From Combretum micranthum (taxonomy: Eukaryota > Streptophyta > Magnoliopsida > Myrtales > Combretaceae), in contig JAMXBD010001033.1 of NCBI GenBank assembly GCA_024138025.1, positions 372,001-436,000 on the forward strand: DNA of 64,000 bases, written 5' to 3'. The notes below the pieces were generated by a model that saw only the letters and a list, made by a program, of their open reading frames with translations, was not told the DNA's origin and did no database searches. How positions within the stretch are numbered: the first letter of the stretch is position 1; each line of letters starts with the position of its first letter. Below are positions 1 to 13,023 of the stretch, one piece after another. The position numbers and the translations under genes were made by a program.

Positions 1-229
1 CTATAAAAAGTTTGTTCGGGTATAAAATTATCAAAACCAAATTTCATGTTTGAAAAAGTCCACGAAAACTTTGTTTATGCATCAAATTGTTCAAAAATAA
101 ACTTTAAGTACCTAATTGTTCTTTCTGTGAAAGTTCAAATACCATTTTTATCAGTATCTCAAATCTAAATCTAATATCATTAATGGTAAGTGTGCAAAAA
201 TAAAATCAGTAAGGATAAATATTATAGCA

Positions 230-720
230 TTCATTAGGGTTGCAAATAAGTCAAGCCGAGCTTTAGGCTCAACTTATTTATGAACTATCAGATTCAAGTT
301 CTAGCTTGAGTTGAACTTTTTATTGAGTTTAAAATTTAAGTTTGAACTTAGGTCATTTAGATAAACAAATCTTATATTGAGCTCGAACTTAACTTGTTTT
401 CCATTCTATATCTTGATTTTTCTCAAACTTAAAAATAATAGGTAGAAGATGGGAAATGTATATACCACATGTATATATATATATATATATATATATTAAA
501 TCAAAACTGATTTTTAGTTTTAATTATATATTTATTTATAATATATTATAAATATAAATTCATAGACATGTTAAATAATAAGCTTGTATATGAGTCTATT
601 CACGAGCCTATTCTTGAACATGTTCATGAGTCGATTCGTAAACCTATATTAAAGCTCAAACTCAGCCCATTTAAGTAAATAATTTTTATTTTGAGTTGGT
701 TTCACTTGATTACTATGGAG
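230..720. repeat. Decayed AT-rich dispersed repeat (possible non-autonomous hAT-like)
   Basis: The block is rich in variants of 'gagcttgagttgaac', 'gctcgaactt' and 'catgagtcgattcg' on both strands, and has a (TA)n core at 472-496. A similar vocabulary recurs at about 23390-23930. Many plant non-autonomous DNA elements have such GAGCTCGA-rich ends, but I could not define terminal repeats or a TSD here. The class is a guess; that it is a dispersed repeat is better supported. Bases 1-229 hold nothing I recognise. Confidence 0.35.
472..496. repeat. (TA)n microsatellite
   Basis: An uninterrupted TA run of about 25 bases in the middle of the AT-rich repeat. Comparable TA runs occur at 2004-2022, 5383-5409, 10379-10400, 28645-28669, 62246-62281 and 63818-63841. 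Confidence 0.9.
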
Positions 721-2697
721 TTAGAGTAGTCCTAGCAATAAAGGAAGAAGAAAAGTTTTAAAAAGATGGGCATGTCAAGATGTCGGTTTCACTACATATA
801 ACACTTATGTATTATGTGCAAATGCAATTATTGTTAAACCATTTACCATGAGTGTTTCCACAAATTTGAGATTATGAAAGCATCATTAAATTTATAAAAC
901 TATTTGATTTCAATGGAAGATTTTAAATGAAATTAATTATTAAATGCCACTACCATGAATAGTCTACATCACTATCACATATATCCTATTATCGTTCAAA
1001 ATAACAAATACAATCCAAAAGTAAACAATAGTCAAAACAGACCAGCTCTCAATCTATCACAACAAATACAATTCAATCTCTAGAACCTAAACATATATTT
1101 CTCACAACCTAAAACTAGAACAAAATCAAACTCTTACTAACAATCACTCCAACAAACTAGCCACTCCACTTATCTAAGACACATCAACACCAAAACCCAT
1201 ATATTCATAGAGATCCTCATTAGTCTCATCATCACCTGGAAAAGAAAAGTGAGTGGAGTGCAATACAATAGCAATATGAGCACGCAAAATATGAGCACAC
1301 ATTTCTATGCTAATGCACATGCAACAACCATCAATTTATATGTTTAAATTAGGTGAAGCAAATCAATAGTAGAGTAGTCACGCTTCGACAATATGTTATG
1401 AGAATCTGGTGGTCATGAGTAGTAGCAATCATTTAGAGGGGTTGATATAGGCAATCCGGGCACCTATATCCCTAGAAGAAACTCTAATTAAGTGGCCTTG
1501 CTTAGGATTCACAACCGTTATTCATCTCCACCTATCCCAGTCCAGAATATGATGCAGCTCAATCGATCCTATCAACGTACATTGCACTATATTACTTCTT
1601 TGCAATCTAGATAAACATTACATTGATAACGTTCATCCTATTAGCTACCGGTCAAGCTACCTTGATGTTCCATATATAGGTAAGGGTAGCCTAAACACCT
1701 AACTACTGTGCAAGTACTACTACTTAAGGTTATCGCTCCCTGGATTAGATTAAAAGACATAAGCAAACTCAAGCAATTGTTAGGTCATTTTTAAGTATTA
1801 ATTCATTTGAGGATATCTATCCTGAGAAGCAACATACAAATTACTGCGTACTTATAGACAAATAGGAATCCTGCCACTAGACAAACAAAAGGTAATCCAA
1901 AGAATAAGATCTGTATAAGGAAATTATTTAAAATAAATTTAATGTTGTCAATTCAACCATTTATTCTTATTAGAATACTTATTACTAAAGTCTCAAGTTA
2001 CTTTATATATATATATATATATTACCTTTTCTAGTTTGATATTTCACTTAATTTCTTCCTTAAAATATTATTCATAGATTAGTATCAAGTCCTAAAGTAA
2101 ATTTTTAGTTTTGTATCATTCTATATATTAAAGTTCATTAACTACTTATCTTAACAATCCAAACTTATTTATAGTAATTATTTCCTTAATGTGATATTCC
2201 TAATAACATATCTTATAACTAAGCAAATAAACTTTTATCAAGTAAAATACCCCATTTAAGATATAATTAATTCATTTATATCATTAAGGTCTCAATTTTG
2301 CTCTTAAGTGTGTTAAAGAACCTAAACTAGCTTCCTAATAAATTGTTATTAACTTATAAGTGATCATTTATATCTATTTTATTAAATAATTTCCTAGAAA
2401 TAAAATAACTAATTATTCATCTTAAAATTAATATTTTAACATGAATATATTATTTACAATTATCCCTTATTTATTTGATTAGAATCAACTCCTTATTAAT
2501 TTCAATATTTCACTTTCTATAAAAAAACTAGTGTGCACTCTAACTTAATAGGATCAGTCACTAACTTCTAGACTAGTGCTTGAGCCTAAATTTTTATGTA
2601 AACTTTCTAACTTATTGATTTACATCTTTACAAGTTGGTCCAACCCAATTGAATTGGTTTAATATGGTTTAAAAATAAAAAGCTTCAAATCTGGTTG

Positions 2698-2785
2698 GAA
2701 ATAGAGGACAACACTATTGACCGACTGGTTTTTACAAAATTGAAATAGAGGACAACACTATTGACCAACTGGTTTTTACAAAATT
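2698..2785. repeat. 44-bp tandem duplication (2 units)
   Basis: Units 2698-2741 and 2742-2785 start 'gaaatagaggacaacac' and differ at one base (ccGac / ccAac). It lies inside the minus-strand LTR, so it is a local duplication within the repeat. Confidence 0.85.
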
Positions 2786-3668
2786 GGGGATGTTTTCGAC
2801 TAGTTCTTAGCTGGTTCTTTACAACATATTAAAATAAACTTTTTAAGCTTTCAAACCATTATAATTTCAACCCAAAAGGAGAAGAAAAAGTTACCAATTC
2901 ATCCCCTTACATTTATTCCATTGTTTTAGGCCGAACTCTATTCTACTATGTTTTTGCTATTTTTTAATTTTAATTTTTAAAATAGAAAATGTATTTCAAA
3001 ATCATGAAAATTTATAGTTTAAATATAGACACATTAAACTAACATTCCTAAAAAATTCATTCAAAATAAATTCGACTGGCATTTTATTTAGATTTTATAT
3101 CTCAATAACTTCCATGATTTTCTAGCAAACCAACATCAACATTTACTAATATCAATCATAATCTATTCCTAAATCTGTAGATCTAATATCCTAATCTATG
3201 ATTTCGTTACTCAAACATAAATTACAGTAATATAAAACATGAACACAAGGTTATAAAATCGAGGTTACTTACCTAGAAAGAGGTACATCTGAAACTTAGA
3301 TTACTCCTACTTCTCAAGGCAAAGCTTGTTGTGGAAACTTCTCAAGCAAACACCTCCTCTTTCCTAATCTCTTGATTATCCTAAGATTAATTCCTACTAT
3401 TGTTGTGATTAAAGGATTAAGGGAAACTAGGCAAATTGTTCTTACCTTTTCCTTTCGATTCCTATTTTATGGATCTCTAAATCCTAAGAGAGACAGTTTT
3501 GTTTGTTTTTCTTCTAATAGAAGTTAGAGATAGTTTTTGAGAGTAAGCTTCTTGAAGAAATTTTGAAAATGTGAGTAATGAAATGAAAGGGGAAGCTAAG
3601 GCTTTTATATGAGGGTGTGATGTCTTAAATATATAAATTATACATTTGAGATAGAAATTGCTTACATG

Positions 3669-4645
3669 TAGGCGTGGGCCAAAAAAATGACCAAACCGAG
3701 AAACCGAACTAAACTAGAAAACAAATAAAAAAATATGGTTAACCAATCCATCGGTTTCGGCTTAGGTTTATGGTTTTAATTTTTTTCAATTTCGGTTTGT
3801 AACCATGAAAAACCGATAGTTAACGGTTAATCGATATTTATAAATATATAATATTATATACAATTAATTTTTTTAAAAAATAATTTCCCTATCCCAGTTA
3901 CGATAAGCCCAATGAAAAATCGAGGATACAAAGAATGGACTCCTTTCAAAATTCACTCAAGGTTGGAAGCTTTTATATTTGCCTCTTTAATCTACTTTCC
4001 ATGGTCGAAAGCTCCTATATTTGCCTTTATTTTCAGAGTACTTTTAGAAATGGTGGGAACTCATGATGCTTTTTAAATATAAAAGCCAAATTGATCTTTT
4101 TTTTTTCTTTTGTGAGCATATTTGGGATGAGAATAGTTAACTGTCTACGGTAACTCAAACACAATGGTCTAACTCTTAACCGCTAAAATACATGCTCATT
4201 GTGTATTTCAAATGAGCTTTTACAACAACATTGGCCCAAGTATTTTTCAAATAAGTCAAGTTGATTCTTTCTTATGTGTACATGTTTCAAAGGAACTGTC
4301 CCAAAATTCTATGAAACATAGATATAGTTTTATTCGTGTTATTTATAGTACCCATGACTATAAATATATAATATTATAACGATTTCGGTTTTAGTTTGTA
4401 TCCGTGAAAAATCAATGGTTAATGGTTAACCAATATCCATAAATATATAACATTATAAATAATTCATCATACTAAATGGTTAAAAATCAAAAACCAAAAA
4501 TATTAATAGAAAAAAGGTTAACTGTTAAGACGATTAATTGTTAATAATGGACTAGTTTAGATTTGACATTTTAAAAAACCAATTGTGATAGTTAGGTTCA
4601 AAAAATGGAATCATGGATTGGTTAACCGGTCAATGCCCACTCCTA
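3669..4645. mobile_element. Non-autonomous hAT-type element, 8-bp TSD cttacatg
   Basis: Terminal inverted repeats TAGGCGTGGGC (left) and TAGGAGTGGGC (right, reverse complement) are flanked by a perfect 8-bp duplication, cttacatg, at 3661-3668 and 4646-4653. An 8-bp TSD with short TAGGG-type ends is the hAT signature. Subterminal regions are full of GGTTAACCGGT and CGGTTT motifs, also typical of hAT elements. There is no transposase ORF. It belongs to the same sequence family as 10614-11319 but in opposite orientation. Confidence 0.9.
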
Positions 4646-4936
4646 CTTACATGCCCTCATGTTTTGTATTAATTAAGCAAGTTATTACTACCTAAATTAT
4701 CTTTTTTACCCCTCCTTACTTGTTTTATGACGTATGATACATATTAATCAATATTTCCCTTTTTAAATTACTTCCTCTCAAATGTTAATAAATATCTATT
4801 ATATTTATTGATTATTGTTATTATTTCTATTGATTTTTTACATTATATATTTTATTCCAATATAATTATTATTTTCTAGTAATGTTATTATCTTTATATT
4901 TTTATTTACATTGTAAGAAATTTTTGGGATATTTCA

Positions 4937-5520
4937 AGGCAACCAAACCCTCAAGTAATATTTTTTTTACTTGCTGATAAATATTATAAGAGAAATATAC
5001 CAATAAAAATAGCTACTATTTTCGATTTCATTATCATTTCATCGATTTTTTTATCTTTTATTTTTTGTTTTCCTTTGAATACCTATCATTAGGCTTGATA
5101 GGCGGATTGATTACCCATCAAACTCAACAATTTGACAATTTCTTGAAACGGTTGGTTAACATACATGAGAGAATATATATGATATAAATATTTATGTGCT
5201 CTTTATTAATTATATATATATATATTAATTATTTAGATTAGTGATAAAATCTAAGTAAACAGATCTAGTTTAGGATAATGCAGAGTTTTGGATTTATGTA
5301 CCTAGAATAGGATTTCATTAAAAATTATTTTGCATAGTTTTAACCTTTCTCAATAGGTTTAGGTTTTAAATGGTTCTATTATTATATATATATATATATA
5401 TATATATATTGGCTTAGCTTTTCTTTGTTTAAATTGAAAACGTTTCCAAGCTCTACTTAATCTTGTCCATTGTAATAGTTTGGAGAATGTTGACTGTTAC
5501 TCATTATAAATACATGTATA
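4937..5520. other. Intergenic AT-rich sequence
   Basis: No gene or element boundary recognised. It contains TA runs at about 5213-5225 and 5383-5409. It ends at the TSD (cattc, 5521-5525) of the Copia element. Confidence 0.6.
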
Positions 5521-5525
5521 CATTC

Positions 5526-5721
5526 TATTAGCATGAGCTAAAGACCTTCCTAATTAATGATTTTTAAAAGCTTAGAGTCAAAGTTTTTTATTAGTATAAT
5601 TATAGTAATTCTGGTTATGATATCTTTTTTTTCTTTCCTTTTTTTAAGATCACATGTATATAAATGTAGCCTTGTATTGAATGAAACAAATGAATAAGAA
5701 AATAGAGAATTCTTTTTGTCA
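5526..5721 (+). repeat. 5' LTR of the Copia element
   Basis: It aligns with 22474-22668 over its whole length (for example 'ccttcctaattaatgattt' here and 'aatgattcctaaaa' in the partner). Both contain the same TATA-like 'tatataaatg' about 60 bases before the end, and both end ...TCA. Confidence 0.9.
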
Positions 5722-5734
5722 TGGTATTAGAGTA
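5722..5734 (+). promoter_or_regulatory. Primer-binding site (tRNA-iMet type)
   Basis: TGGTATTAGAG immediately after the 5' LTR is one transition away from the canonical plant TGGTATCAGAG complementary to initiator Met-tRNA. Confidence 0.8.
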
Positions 5735-5780
5735 TACGCTTTAAGACTTGTAGATTAGAGAAATAGAAGGAGAAATTTCA

Positions 5781-6971
5781 ATGGGAGATCAAATGCCCAC
5801 CACTGGAATCTCACAAACAGACCCCTCAATTCTTGATGATCTAACATCAAGAATATAACATATGTTAAATCAAATACCAGTATTAGCTAAAACCGATCCT
5901 ACTATTGCTTTGATCAGCATCAAATTGGATGATAAGAACTATGGGATCTGGTCCCAAGTCATGGATATGAAAATTGGTACCAAAGATAAACTAGGATACA
6001 TTAATAGAGATCTACTAAAGCCTTACAGATCAAACCTTTAGGAAATGGAGAACGGAGAATGCAATAGTTAAAGGGTGGTTGATCAATTTAATGGATCCAA
6101 CCTTGATTGGAAATTATATCAGATTTCCAACTGCTAAAGCCGTGTGGGATGTTGTTGCCACTACATAGTTTGATGGGGCATATTCCTTGCAAGTTTATGA
6201 TCTCAAGAGAAAAGTATCTAGGCTTATATAAAATGGAGGATCAATTGAGACATACTATAGTTTTCTTTAAGGACTTTCGAGATAAATTGATTTTAGATGC
6301 TCAAATCCCATGAAATTGAGGAAGATATACAAAAGTATAACTCTATGTGTAGGAAGATAGAGTTTATAACTTTTTGAATGGACTTGATGATTGATTATAC
6401 AATATTCGATCCGATGCACTTCGACTACAACCTTTCTTTACAATAGAACAAGCATGCATATGTTCATAGAGAAGATCAAAGGCAAATGGTGATGTTAACA
6501 AAAGAGGATACAACTTCCAGCTTAGCAATGATATCAAAAGGAGGGAAGAAATTGCAATAGCAACCTATGCTTTAGGCTTCTACAAATGGAAAACGATGTT
6601 TTACCATGAAGAAAAAGGATCAAATTGAAGAGGGTGGTTATACTAATTGTGGGAACATGAAGCATACAAAAGAAACCTACTTCAAGATACATGGATATCT
6701 AGTTTGGTGGCATGAATTGAAGGCAAAGAAGAAGCGAGAAGCAAGACAAGCAACACTTGCTAATATGGAGACAGCATCTACTGAACCTCATCTCTCTCTT
6801 GTCTCTTAAGAGGAATCCTCTATAACAGTGGCAAACTATTTGTTAGCTCAAAATGAATCAAGTAACCAAGGTTGGATTATTGATTATGGAGCGACAAATC
6901 ATATGACTTTTGATCCTCATGACTTTATTGAAACTACCCAACCAAAACGGGCATGCATCACAAATGCAAAT
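5781..6971 (+). pseudogene. Copia gag and start of protease, broken
   Basis: The gag ATG at 5781 begins MGDQMPTTG. Downstream come 'ISIKLDDKNYGIWSQVMDM' (UBN2-type Copia gag) and, at about 6140, 'TAKAVWDVV'. A zinc-knuckle remnant (YTNCGNMKHTKETYF, about 6645-6690, first Cys lost) follows. At about 6870 comes the aspartic-protease signature WIIDYGATNHMTF, where the family has D-S/T-G-A. There are frequent in-frame stops and frameshifts. The frame runs into 'TNANGN' and is interrupted at 6971 by the 5' LTR of the inserted element. It resumes at 18376 with 'GVKYPVTRAGKVSF', so the two halves belong to one protease domain. Confidence 0.85.
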
Positions 6972-7430
6972 GGAAATACCCCAAAATTTTACCTATCTAA
7001 GTTAGAAAAGTCATAATTGAATAATATAATAGGTGGTTAATTTTGAAATAAAATTAGAAATTTATTTAGAAATTTAACTTAGATACTTTAGTGAAATCAA
7101 GTAAAGTATAGAATATAATTAGATAGATGGACATAATTGAATTGGTAAATAGAGTTAATTGAAATTTGAGATTTCAAATACACTTTCAATTTGTCTATTT
7201 GCCTTAATTTTCTATTCCAACAAATTAAATTACTTCATCCCTTTCAAATTTTCAATTAACCAAATTTCTCAAGTTCAATTGTCTAAATTTCTAAAATATC
7301 CAATTTAGTTATTTTATTTAAATTTCAATTTCCTAATCCCTAGAAATTTGAATTCGATTACTTGATTAAGAGGCCCAAATCCATTCAACACCAAGCTTAA
7401 CTCAAAGTCCAAAAAGTCCAAGCCCATGAA

Positions 7431-7444
7431 CTTTTATAAAAATC
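7431..7444 (+). promoter_or_regulatory. Putative LTR TATA box
   Basis: cttttataaaaatc is identical in the 3' LTR copy (about 13487-13500). It is followed about 40-60 bases on by C/T-rich leader sequence, as is usual at plant LTR transcription starts. Prediction only. Confidence 0.45.
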
Positions 7445-8039
7445 TTAAGAGACCTTAAACCTTATCTTCTTTTTCTTTTCATTCCTTCTCTAGCTGCCCT
7501 TCTTTCTCTCTAATTTCCTCTCATTTTTCTCTGCAACGCACCTAAAATCTCCGCTTCAACTAGTTCTTAGGAGAAACTAAAGATAGAAATAAAGATTAAA
7601 GTAAGAAGTTAGCTTGAAGAAGTTACATCAATGTAGGAAGTAGAAGTAGAAGTAGTGTTAATAGTGAAGATCAACTAGCTTGTGTTGGCCTAAACAAGTA
7701 AGTTAGTTGTTTTCTTTAAATTGATTGTGCTATATGCCTGTATGTGATGGACTAAAGCTAGCTATAATGTAGGGTTTATGATAATATTAGTAAACTAGTA
7801 GTAAATAAGCACATATATTAAACCCTGGATATGTGTATGTTTAAGTAGGCTAAGTGATTGATGATATGTCTTGGAAAAGTAAGATATAGAAATATGTATA
7901 GAAGTATTATATAGACATGAAAGTAACTTTATATGATGATATTGAGATGTTTTTGCTGAATATGTGACAAATTAAACTAATTAAGTAAGTTAAAATTAGG
8001 GTAAAAGATAATTTTGATATCCTGTGCATCAAGGGAGTG

Positions 8040-8300
8040 ATACGACCCATCGTATTAACGGAAATGAAATTCCAGGGTGATCACGGGTGTGATAAAGACC
8101 ATGATCTCCATCGATCGTAGATTTTCAAATGTAACAGCCTAAATCATGATCATGATGAGGGGTGTGATCTCTTTTGATCTCATTTTTCCTTTGATCACGG
8201 GTGTGATAAAGCCTATGATGACCATCACTGCCTCCATCATGGGGAGGCCAGTGATGAGGATCACAGCCCCCATCACAAGCGTGATCCATCCCCTGCTATC
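8040..8300. repeat. Quasi-palindromic GATCAC/GTGATC motif block
   Basis: Variants of 'gatcacgggtgtgat' and 'ccatgatctcc' recur about every 30-60 bases, making this stretch GC-richer than its surroundings. The equivalent block in the 3' LTR is 14085-14350. The two relatives at 720-4936 and 54901-58335 have a different sequence at this position, so the core is lineage-specific. The 69-residue Met/Ile-rich ORF at 14199-14408 is a by-product of the motif repeats. Confidence 0.6.
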
Positions 8301-10109
8301 ATTCATATGAAAAAGAAAAGAAAGAAAGATGGAATGAAATAGATAAATAATAGATAATAGATATGATGTGTTAGTATTTGTATAAATAAAAGTGAACTAA
8401 GTATTTGTTAAGTGTATTTCAAAGCATGGAGCGAATTACTAGGTTTAGTTACTAAATTAGATTTAACATGAATATTAAGTAAATACAACTTAGTTAACAA
8501 ACCTAAGTTTAAATATGAATCTTATATGTAAAACGAATTAATTAATAAATCTAAGTTTAACTTGACTTAATTGACTTAATAAACTAAAATGAACTAGATT
8601 GATTAAGTCTAATAAACTTAGCTAAGCCAAGTTAATGTAGGCTTAATAACTTGTAATTAGCTTAGGTGTAATATGTTAGGTTAGATCATGAATAATAAAG
8701 AGAGTATGTTATTTCAAATATTTGTTTGTTAAGAAAAATGAGTATTTCATATAAATTAGTAATTTATTTAAATACTTATATGAATGACAAAGAATAATGA
8801 TGTTTTTATAATATATGTTTATAAACAAAGGAAAAGAAATTAATTGACAGACAATGGAGAACTGTTTGTATCTTGGTATGGTAACTTTTGCAGCCATTAC
8901 GGGTTCCTACTCAGTATCTGATCAAATAGGTTTTTAGAATAAGCTTGATGTGAGTGGATAACTTATTTAATTGCTTACATGAGTTTAATTTCTTAAACAA
9001 ATTTTTTGCCTCTTATCTATCCTCTAGATGGCTTCTGACCTGCCTGAGTTAAAACTTAAATATGGCTAATAATTGATTGTTGCATGTGTTTATGTTGTTA
9101 AATTCGGTCCGAGGAGCAACAACCTTGTTTGGTGATGCCAGCATGGTAGTTAGGCGCTTATGCCACCCCTTTATCATGATGTAATAATAATTCATCGGTG
9201 GTTCAACAGATAGCTAATGGGACAAACCGTATTAGGACAACATCTACTTAGGCTCCGAGAGAAGTAATATAATATGGCTCACATTTATGGGACCAATTGA
9301 GCCATATCATGTTATAGATTGAGATGAGTAGAGACGCGTAATGGCTGTAAACTTTAGATGAGGCTATTACTTTTGTAGATAGTCATATATGAGATTAGGT
9401 ATTTAGACTGCCTATATTATTTCCTTGAGCAATTGTTGCTACTCAGGACCTTTAGATTCCTTAAGGCATGACATCGAAGTGTAAGTGCTCCCGTATTAAT
9501 TTGTTTCATTATAATTTAAAATATAAACTATTGGTTGACGCATTCATTAGATTAAGCTTGTATGTCATCCCATGTGTGCTTGCGTTACTATTGTACAGGG
9601 CTTTGGCTCATTATTTCCCTCATTCTAAGTATTGATTTGAAAATGATGATGCTTGTCTCGGGTTTTGGGTAACTCCAAAAGATTTTGATGAGGAGTGAAG
9701 CGAGATAGGACCACTGCATTTATTTTATTTTATTTTGTGTAAAAGTTGGATTTACTTTTATGAGTTTGAATTTTTTGAGGGCTTGCTTATGGAGCCCATG
9801 TTTGTAATATACTCTTTAAAGTTTTGTTTACCATCATGAATAGGTATTATGATAAGATACCCAATGGTGTGGTTTTGTTTATGAGAAAGATTATTTACTC
9901 ATAAAAGTAGATTATGAAATGATTTTGCAAAGTTCAATTTTACCACTATAAATCCAATTGTTTTTAGAATCTAATTAAATAATTTCAAAATCTAAAATTG
10001 GTTAATAGTTGTTCAACATAAGTAGATCTTTTAGGATAACCTATGCATATAATGTGAAGGTATTATACGTGTCAATTAGACATGCCTTGACCTTAATTTA
10101 GGGCGTAGA

Positions 10110-13023
10110 AATCCTAAATGGTATTAGAGTAAATATTTATCTTGAACATTTGCTAAAACATATGAATTAAGATGTGTTCTAGAATCTATGAGTTGAGTAC
10201 GGGTGGAAACTTGGGTATTCGACTTGTGCATGTTTATTGTTTTGTGTTGTTTGAGAGACCATTAGTTTAAGAATTAGTATAAGTGATTAAACACATTAAA
10301 TTAAGTCAACTTGATTAAATTTATTTTCTATTGATATTTGAAAATGAATCTAATAGAACTTTATTTGGTTTTTGTGCTATATATATATATATATATATAT
10401 TCCTTTTGCAATGTTTTATTTTGTGATATACTTGTGTGTTGTATGTTGTTGTGATTTTGTGCATGATATATGTCTTTTTATGTATGTGTCTTGTGATATG
10501 TTTATGAGTGTATATTATGATGTTTGCTTATAAAGGAACTTAATCAAAATTTGGTTAAATATAAGTAGAGGTCAAATAACTTAGACAAATACTAGGAAAA
10601 TACAACACAAAACTAGGGGTGTTCATGGACTGGTTAACCGATCCGTGACCTTATTTTTTGAACCTAACCGTAATTATCGGTTTTTAAATATCCCGATCCT
10701 TAACCGGTCCATTATAAATGGTTAACCGCCTTAACGGTTAACCATTTTATTCGGTTAATTTATTCGGTTTTTGGTTTTTAACCATTTAACGTAATAGTTT
10801 CAACAAATCAAATTGATAATTTCAAAAAACATTTTTTTTTAAGCCTTTATCATAAATTTTTTCTTTAAATTATTATATATATTACTAGAGCTAAAAAAAA
10901 AGAAAATGAAATTAAGGAAAAGGGGAAAAACGAATCTTTGAATGTATCATTATCAATAAAATCAAACTAAATCAATTATCATATTAGCTCCATCAATCAT
11001 AGGATAATAGTATTTTAATCGAAATTCAATGAATATTAACATAGGTAAATTATATGTATATGAAAATCATATGTATATATATAAAAAAATAATTATTTGT
11101 ATATGTAAATTATATATAATATATTTATAAATACTAAAACGGTTAACCGTTAACCATCGGTTTTTTGTGGTTACAAACCCAAACCGAAACCAAAAACCGA
11201 AAAAAATAAAAACTGTAATCCTAAACCGAAACCAACGGACCGGTTAACCATATTTTTCGGATTGGTTTTACGGTTTCGGTTCGGTTTTTCGGTTTCATCG
11301 GTTTTTTTGCACACCCCTACACAAAACCCCTTCCTCCCCCTCCTACTCCTCTCCCCCTCCCAAAAAAAAAAAAAAAAATGCTTTGATGTGTTTGTTATGT
11401 TGGAAATGATAGATTATAATAGAAGCTTCCTCTAGGTTTTATTTGTTAGTATTTTGACTAAAAAAAGAAACTAAAATGAAAAGAATACTCAAAATTTCAA
11501 GCAAACTTGGAGATAAATTTTAACCTTTCCAAATCTACTAATACCACAAGTGTAATCATAAATGCTAAAATTTAAAATGAAAAGTAAGATGACTTATCAA
11601 GTTGACCTTGACATTTCCAAATTTACCAATATGTCAAGTGTACCTACCAAAAATCTAATGAACTGTCAAAATAGTAACTCTAAATAAATTATCTAAATCT
11701 AATTCAAAATTTTCTTAAAATCAAAAGACAACTGATTGATATCCATAGTAACATAGTAGTGAATAAAAAAAATTAAAAGTATCTCAAATGTATCAAAAGA
11801 AAAAGTACCCACGAATAATTATTGAAAATCAATATTTTATCGAAATAGAAATCAAGACCTGAAATTCTAAGCAGTGAATGGATAATTGTCTATATCATTG
11901 AATTCATATATATGACAATATTATAACAAATCATAGCAATATAATGAGAAATACAACTCATAATTTAACATAGTAAATCACATTCATTATACCATATCAT
12001 ATATTGAATGAAATCCAAAATGAAAAAAATTTTCCATACGTACCACCAAAATGAAATTGATTCCATATGTATAACAAAAGTGAAATCTTAATTGAAGCGC
12101 ATATAAAATCTAGAAAATGGCTTATGAAATAAAGTTATCAAAAATCAATATACACATAAATGACCAATGTAAAACATTTTGATTACAACCATATCAAGAT
12201 GAATACAAAAGTTGACATATACACACAAACGAAAAAAATGGGATATCTTGATTTCAACCATATCAAGATAAGTATCAAACCTGATAACCTTAGTGATTAA
12301 AAAAATATGAGCACAGTATGTTTCATATGCACATTGTCATATATATTCAAACAAGGATGGAATAGCAAATCTACAACCTTCATTTGTTAAGTTGTTTTGT
12401 TTTGTCAGTTGATGTCATGTTGTCGTGAGTTGTCTTAAGTGAAGAGTCAAGAAGAATCGAGTCAAGTCGAGTTGTTTATAGTCATTGTTGAGTTTAAGTC
12501 TTTTCAAATCAAGTAAGTGAATGATGAAATCTAAACTAGTTCCTAGTGTTTTAGATATGCTATAATGTATGAAATATCAGTTGTGTAAAGTTGAAAAAAC
12601 ATCTAGAAATTTTAAATTATGAAATTAAGAGATAAATGATAAATAAATAGACATTTATAAAGAAATGATACAAAACCTAAATAACTCAAATCCTAATACG
12701 TTTCATGGAAACGAAAACAACAAGAAACGCCAAACATATGTGACAAAAGAAGCAAAGAATGTAACCATAAAACCTACAATAGATAAACTTAACAAATATG
12801 AATGATTATCAAATAATACGAAACCTCATCAAAAGTGAAATGTAACAACAAAACTTGAACAAAAAAAATAATTAGAGTAACACAACGGACGACATGGTAA
12901 AAGATTAGACCTTAAAAGGACAAAAGTTTGTGAATAATAAAGTTTAAAATTAATATGAAATGTCCTCTACCAAAGGATGATTAAGTGAATTTCGATGATG
13001 AAATTCTTTTAAGGAGGAAAGAA
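10110..13023 (+). other. Non-coding internal region of the LARD-like element
   Basis: It runs from the PBS (10119-10129, TGGTATTAGAG) to the PPT (13011-13023). It holds a hAT-type element (10614-11319), a (TA)n run and a C-rich/poly-A stretch (11328-11379). I saw no gag, protease, RT, RNase H or integrase motif in any frame. The last 700 bases are A-rich on the plus strand. Confidence 0.8.
10614..11319. mobile_element. Non-autonomous hAT-type element, 8-bp TSD cacaaaac
   Basis: The ends TAGGGGTGTTCA and (reverse complement) TAGGGGTGTGCA are flanked by a perfect 8-bp TSD cacaaaac at 10606-10613 and 11320-11327. The interior is rich in GGTTAACCG and CGGTTTCGG motifs and is related to 3669-4645 in the other orientation. 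No transposase. It lies within the internal region of the LARD-like element, so it is younger than that element's sequence. Confidence 0.92.

Larger units (their letters stand above)
720..4936 (-). mobile_element. LTR (probably solo), family L1, minus orientation, interrupted by a hAT element
   Basis: Read on the minus strand, this is a divergent member of the LTR family seen at 6972-10109, 13024-18370 and 54901-58335. It starts TGAAATATCCC at 4936, as the 54901 copy does. It contains the block matching 9120-9200 (on minus 'gtagttaggtgttta', then 'ggtagctaatagg'), and ends near 'gcatgtc' and 'actacatataa' at about 750-800, the counterpart of the CATGCC...ATTATAT end of the other copies. Net of the 977-bp hAT insertion it is about 3.2 kb, close to the 3.1-3.4 kb of its relatives. 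A TATA-like 'tcatataaaag' (minus strand, near 3612) fits an LTR promoter. The exact 3' end and TSD were not found. No coding capacity. Confidence 0.6.
6972..10109 (+). repeat. 5' LTR of the LARD-like element
   Basis: It aligns with 13024-18370 from 'ccaaaattttacctatct' to 'gacatgccttga'. A TATA-like 'cttttataaaaatc' at about 7431 in a pyrimidine-rich context (conserved at about 13489) is the probable LTR promoter. A motif block at 8040-8300 repeats GATCACGGGTGTGAT-like quasi-palindromes. Confidence 0.9.
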